Of a DNA stretch of 64,000 nt, positions 58,953 through 64,000 are shown piece by piece; position 1 is the stretch's first letter; each line of letters starts with the position of its first letter. Location of the stretch: NCBI RefSeq assembly GCF_004681975.1, contig NZ_SMLK01000007.1, positions 140,543 through 204,542 of the forward strand. The letters are read 5' to 3'. Origin of the DNA: Ramlibacter humi. Its GTDB lineage: Bacteria; Pseudomonadota; Gammaproteobacteria; Burkholderiales; Burkholderiaceae_C. The translations under genes were made by a program, and so were the position numbers. Below the pieces are notes generated by a model, which saw only the letters and a list, made by a program, of their open reading frames with translations, searched no databases and had not been told where the DNA came from.

Positions 58953-59229
58953 ACCCGCACGCTCGTTCCAGCGCGGCGGGTGGCGCCTGGCGCGGCCGAT
59001 TTTGGAAGCGCCGCCGAATCGGCCGGGCCCGGGACAGCATCGCGCGCGACAGCGCGTGATGCGACTGTCCTCTAGCTCCGGTGAGTGTCTGAGTGGCGAG
59101 CGTAGCTCGCAACGAGTTGCGCCGGCCGTCCCGGGCCCGGCCGATTCGGCGGGAAGCCTGTGCGAGCGCAGCGAAGCACGGCCGCTGGAGCATGAGGCCG
59201 CGACAGGCGCCACCCGCCGCGCCCGCACC
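58953..59229. repeat. 277-bp nested-palindrome element, copy 2
   Basis: Direct-orientation copy of 45695-45972. Outside one stem-loop the copies differ at only about seven bases and a one-base gap. In the variable stem the arms read GCATCGCGCGC-gaca-GCGCGTGATGC here versus GCGTGCTGCGC-gtga-GCGCAGCATGC in copy 1: about nine of 24 bases differ but pairing is kept. It ends 17 bp from the lacI-type stop codon. Confidence 0.85.
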
Positions 59230-59246
59230 GGTCAAGACCCGCGAAC

Positions 59247-60245
59247 TCAGAGCGTCGAACGCTCGACGAACTCAAACCCCACATCCACCGACTTGCGCGC
59301 AGGCTCCTCACCGCGCAGCCGCGCAAGCACCATCTCGCCGGCGCGCCGCCCCATCTCCGCCCCCCGCACCTTCACCGTGGTCAACGGCGGCCAGGTGGCT
59401 TCGGCCACCGGCAAATCGGAGAAGCCCACCACGGCGACCCGTCCGGGAACATCCCACCCATGCGCGCGCGCCCACATCAGCGCGCCGATGGCGAGGAAAT
59501 CGTTCCCGCAAAACACGGCATCCACATCGGGATGCGCAGCCACCAGCTGCTCCATCAGCACGCGCCCCGCGGCGATGGTCGAAGGCGGCTGCGTGAACTC
59601 CGACGCGATCAGCGGCCGGCCCGCGGCCTGCAGTTCGCGCTCGAACCCGGTGCGCCGCATCAGTGAGCGATGTTCATCGGCGCCAAGAAAAGCGATGCGC
59701 CGCCGCCCCGCCTTCAGCAGCCGCCGCGCGACTTCCGCGCCCACCTCCTGATTGGAGAACCCAACCGCCATGTCGACCGGCCGCGCGGGCAGGTCCCAGG
59801 TTTCGACCACGGGCAGCTTCACTGCCCGCAGCTTCGCGCGCGTGGCCGTGTCGCGCAGCGCGCCCGTCAGCACCAGCGCATCGACGCGGCGGCCGAGGAA
59901 GCCGTCGATCAGGCCCGCCTCGGTGCGCGCGACATAGCTGGATTGGGACAGCATCAACTGATAGCCGGCCTTGCCCAACTCGGCCGCCAGCCCTTCCATC
60001 GTCTCCGCGAACCAGACGTTGGCCAGCGTGGGCACGATGGCGCCCACGATCTTCGAGCGCGACGAAGCCAGGCTGCTGGCCGTGCGGTCGGGCACGTAGC
60101 CCAGCTTGCGCACCGCCGCTTCCACCTGCGCGCGCGTCTCCGGGGCCACCTTGTCGGGCTCGTTGATCGCGCGCGACACCGTGGCCGGCGCGACGCCCGC
60201 GGCTTGCGCGACGTCGGCCATACGGACGGATGAGCGGGGCTTCAT
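59247..60245 (-). CDS. LacI-family transcriptional regulator
   Basis: A 332-residue LacI/GalR protein. The N-terminal helix-turn-helix and hinge are VRMADVAQAAGVAPATVSRAINEPDKVAPETRAQVEAAVRKLGYVPDRTASSLA. The effector domain has IVGAIVPTLANVWFAETMEGLAAEL, GRRRIAFLGADEH and DAVFCGNDFLAIGALMWARAHGWDVPGRVAVVGF. It is divergent from the tctC-galactarate dehydratase operon, with two perfect operators in the 81-bp gap. It resembles GntR/IdnR-type gluconate or sugar-acid repressors and probably senses an aldarate. Confidence 0.94.
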   Translation of the reverse strand: MKPRSSVRMADVAQAAGVAPATVSRAINEPDKVAPETRAQVEAAVRKLGYVPDRTASSLASSRSKIVGAIVPTLANVWFAETMEGLAAELGKAGYQLMLSQSSYVARTEAGLIDGFLGRRVDALVLTGALRDTATRAKLRAVKLPVVETWDLPARPVDMAVGFSNQEVGAEVARRLLKAGRRRIAFLGADEHRSLMRRTGFERELQAAGRPLIASEFTQPPSTIAAGRVLMEQLVAAHPDVDAVFCGNDFLAIGALMWARAHGWDVPGRVAVVGFSDLPVAEATWPPLTTVKVRGAEMGRRAGEMVLARLRGEEPARKSVDVGFEFVERSTL

Positions 60246-60277
60246 GGCCGGCCATTGTCGCAGAAGGGGCTTGCCGA

Positions 60278-60313
60278 TGAAAGCGCTTTCAAGATAATAT
60301 GAAAGCGCTTTCA
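60278..60313. promoter_or_regulatory. Two LacI-family operators (TGAAAGCGCTTTCA)
   Basis: The perfect 14-bp palindrome TGAAAGCGCTTTCA occurs at 60278-60291 and again at 60300-60313, 22 bp apart centre to centre (two helical turns). The central CG step is the LacI-family hallmark. The second copy ends 13 bp before the tctC start codon, so binding would block transcription or elongation of both divergent genes. Confidence 0.85.
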
Positions 60314-60326
60314 CACAGGAGACACC

Positions 60327-61304
60327 ATGCGCAGACGCACCCTGCTGTCCGCGTCCGTCGCCGCCGCCGCTTGCGGCGCGCCTTGGACCGCGTTCGCCCA
60401 GGCCGACTACCCGAGCCGGCCCGTGAAACTGATCGTGCCCTTCCCTGCCGGCGGCACCAGCGACATCATGGGACGCGCCATCGCCGAGGAGTTGGGCAAG
60501 CAGTTCAAGCAACCTTTCGTGGTGGACAACAAGGCGGGGGCGGGCGGCGCCATAGGCACCGACCAGGTGGTCAAGTCGGCGCCGGACGGCTACACGCTGC
60601 TGCTGTCGGGCATCGGCAGCAACGCGGTCATCCACGGCTTCAGCGCGCCCAAGCCCAACTACGACTCGATGCGCGACTTCGTGCACATCTCGCAGCTGGC
60701 CGCGGGCCCGAACGTGCTGGTGGTGAGCCCCGCCTTCCCGGCGAAGACGTTCAAGGAATTCATCGCCTACGTGAAGGCCAACCCCGGCAAGGTGGACTAC
60801 GGGCAGGTCACGGCTTCGTCGGGCCACCTGACCACCGAATACCTGAAGCAGGTGGCGGGGCTGAACATGGTGGGCATCGCGTACAAGGGCGGCGCGCCCG
60901 CGCTCACCGACGTGCTGGCCGGGCAGATCCCGCTGATGTTCACCAACCAGGACGCCGTGCTGCCGCACGTGAAGGCGGGCAAGCTGCGCGCGCTGGCGGT
61001 CACCAGCGCGCAGCGCAACCCGCTGTTCCCGGACGTGCCCACCATCGCGGAATCGGGCTACCCTGGCTTCACCGCCGTGTCGTGGACCGGCCTGTCGGCG
61101 CCCAAGGGCACGCCCAAGGACATCGTGGACAAGCTGGAAGCGGCCATGGTGAAAGCCTTCAACGAACCGGCCGCGCGCCAGAAGCTGGAGTCCAATGGTT
61201 TCGTCGTCGTCGCGTCGAAGTCGGCCGACTACACCAGGTTCGTGCAGGACGAGATCAACCGCTGGGCCAAGGTCATCCAGACCGCCGGCATCAAACCCGA
61301 ATGA
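60327..61304 (+). CDS. Tripartite tricarboxylate transporter binding protein (Bug/TctC family)
   Basis: A 325-residue secreted protein with signal peptide MRRRTLLSASVAAAACGAPWTAFAQ and a CAGGAGA ribosome-binding site. Family motifs are YPSRPVKLIVPFPAGGTSDIMGRA, VDNKAGAGGAIGTDQVVKSAPDGYTLL and VPTIAESGYPGFTAVSWTGL, ending WAKVIQTAGIKPE. It is the first gene of the operon and probably binds an aldarate such as galactarate or glucarate for uptake. Confidence 0.94.
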   Translation: MRRRTLLSASVAAAACGAPWTAFAQADYPSRPVKLIVPFPAGGTSDIMGRAIAEELGKQFKQPFVVDNKAGAGGAIGTDQVVKSAPDGYTLLLSGIGSNAVIHGFSAPKPNYDSMRDFVHISQLAAGPNVLVVSPAFPAKTFKEFIAYVKANPGKVDYGQVTASSGHLTTEYLKQVAGLNMVGIAYKGGAPALTDVLAGQIPLMFTNQDAVLPHVKAGKLRALAVTSAQRNPLFPDVPTIAESGYPGFTAVSWTGLSAPKGTPKDIVDKLEAAMVKAFNEPAARQKLESNGFVVVASKSADYTRFVQDEINRWAKVIQTAGIKPE

Positions 61305-61330
61305 AGATCGAACCCAAGGAGAGCCTGGAC

Positions 61331-62521
61331 ATGGCCGTCGAATCCAACGTCGTTTCCTATGCCAAGGTGGCCGCCGGCGCGCGCACCGCGGCCGACAGCG
61401 CGGACCGCATCGACTGGGTGCAGCTGTCGCTGGTGTACCTGCCGCTGGCCACGCCGGTCAGCGACGCCAAGGTGCTCACCGGCGTGCAGAAGCCGCTGAC
61501 CGAGATCGCCTTCATCTTCGCGGAGATCCGCACGCGCGACGGCCACGAGGGCCTCGGCTTCGGCTACTCCAAGCGCGCGGGCGGCCCCGGCATGTACGCG
61601 CACGCCAAGGAGCTGGCGCCCAACCTGATCGGCGAAGACCCGAACGACATCCAGAAGATCTTCACCAAGCTGATCTGGGCCGGCGCCTCCATGGGCCGCG
61701 CCGGCCTGACCACGCAGGCCATCTCGCCTTTCGACATCGCGCTGTGGGACATGAAGGCCAGGCGCGCGAAGCTGCCGCTGGCCAAGCTGCTGGGCGCGCA
61801 GCGCGATTCCGTGCAGTGCTACAACACCTCGGGCGGCTATCTGCACACCGAGCTGCCGCAGGTGCTGAAGAATGTCGAGACCTCGCGTGAGAGCGGCATC
61901 GGCGGCATCAAGATCAAGGTAGGCCAGCCCGACCTCGGCATCGACGTCAAGCGCGTGGGCGAGGTGCGCAGACTGCTGGGCGACAACTTCCCGCTGATGG
62001 TGGACGCCAACCAGCAGTGGGACCGACAGAAGGCCACGCGCGCCTGCCGCCAGTTCGAGGCTTTCGACCTGACGTGGATCGAGGAGCCGCTGGACGCGCA
62101 CGACTTCGAAGGCCATGGCCAGCTGGCCGAGCGCTTCGACACCGCCATCGCCACCGGCGAGATGCTCACCAGCTTCGACGAGCACGCGCAGCTGATCATG
62201 GCGGGCACCGACTTCATCCAGCCCGACGCGCCGCGCGTGGGCGGCATCACGCCTTTCCTGAAGATCATGGCGCTGGGCGAGTACCAGCGCCGCAAGCTGG
62301 CGCCGCACTTCGCGATGGAGATCCACCTGCACCTGGCGGCGGCCTACGGCATCGAGCCGTGGCTGGAGCACTTCGAGTGGCTGGGCCCCCTCTTCAACGA
62401 GCAACTGCAGCTGAAGAACGGCCGCATGCACGTGCCCGACCGGCCGGGCCTGGGCTTCTCGCTGTCGGAGCAGGCCATCGCCTGGCGCGCCGAGAAGACC
62501 GAGTTCGGCAAGCGTCCCTGA
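61331..62521 (+). CDS. Galactarate dehydratase / L-talarate dehydratase-like (enolase superfamily)
   Basis: A 396-residue mandelate-racemase-type enzyme. Active-site residues are K194 and K196 (IKIKVG), metal ligands D225 (MVDANQQW), E251 (WIEEPLD) and E277 (TGEML), and H326 (APHFAMEIHLH). The overall pattern, including QPDAPRVGGITPFLKI, is that of talarate/galactarate dehydratase, giving 5-keto-4-deoxyglucarate. I chose ATG 61331 because AAGGAG lies about 8 bp upstream; ATG 61301 overlaps the tctC stop but has no such site. Product could feed KdgD encoded at 22241. Confidence 0.92.
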   Translation: MAVESNVVSYAKVAAGARTAADSADRIDWVQLSLVYLPLATPVSDAKVLTGVQKPLTEIAFIFAEIRTRDGHEGLGFGYSKRAGGPGMYAHAKELAPNLIGEDPNDIQKIFTKLIWAGASMGRAGLTTQAISPFDIALWDMKARRAKLPLAKLLGAQRDSVQCYNTSGGYLHTELPQVLKNVETSRESGIGGIKIKVGQPDLGIDVKRVGEVRRLLGDNFPLMVDANQQWDRQKATRACRQFEAFDLTWIEEPLDAHDFEGHGQLAERFDTAIATGEMLTSFDEHAQLIMAGTDFIQPDAPRVGGITPFLKIMALGEYQRRKLAPHFAMEIHLHLAAAYGIEPWLEHFEWLGPLFNEQLQLKNGRMHVPDRPGLGFSLSEQAIAWRAEKTEFGKRP

Positions 62522-62531
62522 GGTTGCCGCG

Positions 62532-63344
62532 ATGACGCAGTTCTTCAACCACCCGCCCCCGCTGCCTGCCGGCGACATCCCGAAGCGGCCGCCGCAGCCG
62601 CGCGTGTCCGACGAAGTGCTGGAGCGCCTGGCGCGCTGCACCGCCGGGTCGCTGACCACGCAGCTGTACATCAAGGGCATCCGCCAGCCGGTGCTGCATG
62701 GCATCACGCCGCTGGGCAAGACGAAACCCTTCGCCGGCCGTGCCTACACCATGCGCTTCATCCCGGCGCGCGAGGACATCGACGCGTACGGCAACCTGGT
62801 GACGCAGCCGCATCACGACCACCTGCAGTGGGTGGGCGTGGAGCAGCTGCAGCCCGGCGACGTGCTGGTGATCGACAGCAACCGCGACGGCCGTGCCGCC
62901 TCGATGGGCAACATGCTGGTCACGCGCATGATGATGCGCGGCGCGCGCGGCGTGGTCACCGACGGCAGCTTCCGCGACGGCCAGGAGCTGGCCGCCATGG
63001 ACTTCCCCGTCTGGTGCACCGGCGTCACCAACACCACGCGCCTCTCGTACCACCACGTGGCCGACCTCAACGTCCCGATTGGCTGCGCCGGTGTGGCGGT
63101 GTATCCAGGCGACGTGGTGCACGGCGACGGCGACAACATCACCATCATCCCGGCGCAGTGGGCGCAGGAGATGGCCGACCTGTGCGAGAAGCGCGACGGC
63201 ATCGAGGCTTACCTCGCCATGCGCGTGAAGGCGGGCGAGCCCCTGTGGGGCGTGTACCCGCCCAGCGAGAAGACGCGCGCCGAGTACCAGGCCTGGCTGG
63301 CCGCAGGCCAGCCGGAGATCGAGCCGCAAGGCCCCGCGGCCTAA
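62532..63344 (+). CDS. RraA-like / HMG aldolase-family protein
   Basis: A 270-residue protein of the RraA-like superfamily. It has the substrate/metal segments QPGDVLVIDSNRDGRAASMGNM, MMMRGARGVVTDGSFRDGQE and GVAVYPGDVVHGDGDNITIIP. The GRxASMGNxxxxxxxxRGxxGxVxDG..RD pattern is that of class II pyruvate aldolases of the HMG/CHA family, not of the true RNase E inhibitor. In this operon it could cleave or decarboxylate a keto-acid from the aldarate. It starts 10 bp after the dehydratase. Confidence 0.87.
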   Translation: MTQFFNHPPPLPAGDIPKRPPQPRVSDEVLERLARCTAGSLTTQLYIKGIRQPVLHGITPLGKTKPFAGRAYTMRFIPAREDIDAYGNLVTQPHHDHLQWVGVEQLQPGDVLVIDSNRDGRAASMGNMLVTRMMMRGARGVVTDGSFRDGQELAAMDFPVWCTGVTNTTRLSYHHVADLNVPIGCAGVAVYPGDVVHGDGDNITIIPAQWAQEMADLCEKRDGIEAYLAMRVKAGEPLWGVYPPSEKTRAEYQAWLAAGQPEIEPQGPAA

Positions 63345-63366
63345 GGAACCCGAGGAGACAACCGAG

Positions 63367-63816
63367 ATGCCGAAGTTCACCCCCGCCGACCACGCTGCCC
63401 TGATCCGCCGCTACTTCAAGGCCTGCAACGACGCCGATTACCAGGCGCTGGTCGACTGCTTCACGCCGGACGCGGTGCACTACTTCCCGCCGGGCCTGCC
63501 GGAGATTCCCTGGCGCACGGCCGACACCATCGCGAAGAAGTGGATCTGGTGCGTGAGCGAACTCGGCTCGCAGTGGACCATCGAGAAGATCCTGGTCGGC
63601 CACGACAGCCCCGAAGCCGTGATCGAGTGGACACATTGGAAGAACAAGAGCGGCACCGCGCTGCGCGGCGACGAGTGGTACCGCTTCGATCCCGACACGG
63701 GGAAGATCGCCGAGATTCGCGCGTACTACGCGGCGCCGGCGGACAAGGGCGTGAAGATCAACGAGCTGTTCGACTTCGACTACGCGGGCCGGGGCTATCA
63801 CCTGAAGAGCGAGTAG
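63367..63816 (+). CDS. NTF2-like/SnoaL-type small enzyme
   Basis: A 149-residue protein of the cone-shaped NTF2-like fold: LIRRYFKACNDADYQALVDCFTPDAVHYFPPG near the start, AVIEWTHWKNKSGTALRGDEWYRFD in the middle and KIAEIRAYYAAP at the end. Members include isomerases, dehydratases and hydrolases of small molecules. It is the fourth gene of the aldarate operon, with a GAGGAGA ribosome-binding site. Substrate unknown. Confidence 0.85.
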   Translation: MPKFTPADHAALIRRYFKACNDADYQALVDCFTPDAVHYFPPGLPEIPWRTADTIAKKWIWCVSELGSQWTIEKILVGHDSPEAVIEWTHWKNKSGTALRGDEWYRFDPDTGKIAEIRAYYAAPADKGVKINELFDFDYAGRGYHLKSE

Positions 63817-64000
63817 CGCGGCGCCGCTGTTTCGGTGGGCGAAGTTTGTCTTTCGGCCGTTCCCACTCCGGGCAGGCGACCAAGCAGCCTCCGCTCGTTC
63901 TAGCCGCTAACATGACCGCTTTCGGCGGCGGATTCAACCGGTCAATGCAACACGCTACCCTGCGTAAGCAGAAGGAGTGTGGATGCGGAGAAGAAGACCA
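63817..64000 (+). other. End of window: intergenic sequence with possible gene start at 63983
   Basis: No complete gene. ATG 63983 (MRRRRP) follows GAAGGAG at 63971-63977 and could open a gene that leaves the window; GTG 63979 in another frame is also possible. Nothing can be said of the product. The preceding ~160 bp show no clear hairpin or promoter. Confidence 0.3.

Noticed and set aside
58823-59229. CRISPR array considered because of repeated palindromic sequence
   Set aside because: There are no regularly spaced identical short repeats with unique spacers and no cas genes; the structures are inverted repeats.
1-64000. tRNA, rRNA or tmRNA genes
   Set aside because: No cloverleaf with a TTCGA-type T loop, no rRNA-like sequence and no tmRNA ends were recognised by eye; a tRNAscan or Infernal run would settle it.
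63817-64000. Insertion-sequence end at the right edge
   Set aside because: The sequence looks unlike the adjacent coding DNA, but no terminal inverted repeat or transposase frame can be shown within the window.

Overview
The window is high-GC DNA with dense, mostly operonic genes, and its gene content points to a betaproteobacterium of the Burkholderiales, most likely Comamonadaceae (Ramlibacter/Variovorax-like). The indicators are several orphan Bug/TctC periplasmic binding proteins (four intact, one relic), two complete TRAP transporters, many GntR/IclR/LacI/TetR regulators beside catabolic operons, and a nirBD-nirC-PP2C/kinase cluster. The lineage is inferred from gene content only. No rRNA, tRNA or CRISPR array was recognised.

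Layout. 1-5.1 kb (minus strand): dctP-aroQ-dctQ-dctM-aroE-hypothetical-arsC, which looks like uptake and catabolism of quinate/shikimate-type acids, facing a divergent IclR regulator (5.2-6.0 kb). 6.1-12.4 kb: acnA-gntR-solute-binding protein and two orphan TctC genes. 12.5-16.5 kb: LeuB-type dehydrogenase, OtnK kinase, OtnC-like protein and a GntR regulator, a tetronate/sugar-acid module. 16.5-24.0 kb: an oxidative uronate module, with dctM/dctQ/dctP, SMP-30 lactonase and uronate dehydrogenase on the minus strand and FadR-type regulator, TctC relic, kdgD and an aldose epimerase on the plus strand. 24-28.4 kb: small and hypothetical genes, two ribbon-helix-helix proteins, a CheY-like receiver, a decayed siderophore-interacting protein gene and an O-methyltransferase. 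28.6-35.5 kb: ROK regulator, sugar ABC importer (ATPase, permease, binding protein), TIM-barrel isomerase and Gfo/Idh/MocA dehydrogenase in one plus-strand cluster. 35.6-40.7 kb: TctC, acylphosphatase, DAHP synthase, an IdnD/IdnO-like pair and a transglutaminase-like protein. 40.7-44.2 kb: a TetR circuit with near-identical palindromes at two promoters controlling SDR-MATE and a second SDR. 44.7-45.5 kb: class A beta-lactamase.

45.7-59.2 kb is bracketed by two direct copies of a ~278-bp palindromic element. Inside lie a lectin-like secreted protein, the nitrite-assimilation cluster, a GH18-like lipoprotein, and a tight three-gene operon of metallophosphoesterase, CHAT (caspase-like) protease and a possible lysozyme-like protein. 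The nirBD promoter carries an NtrC-type site, a consensus sigma-54 promoter and a two-hairpin ANTAR-type antitermination leader. 59.2-64 kb: LacI regulator with two TGAAAGCGCTTTCA operators, TctC, galactarate/talarate dehydratase, an RraA-like protein and an NTF2-like protein, an aldarate module that could feed KdgD of the uronate module.

Most noteworthy: the structured direct repeat with compensatory base changes between its copies; the metallophosphoesterase-CHAT-lysozyme-like operon, a candidate undescribed conflict or cell-death system; an OtnC homologue that has lost metal-site and catalytic residues; GntR proteins with two winged-helix domains; and a palindromic repeat inserted in frame in nirD.
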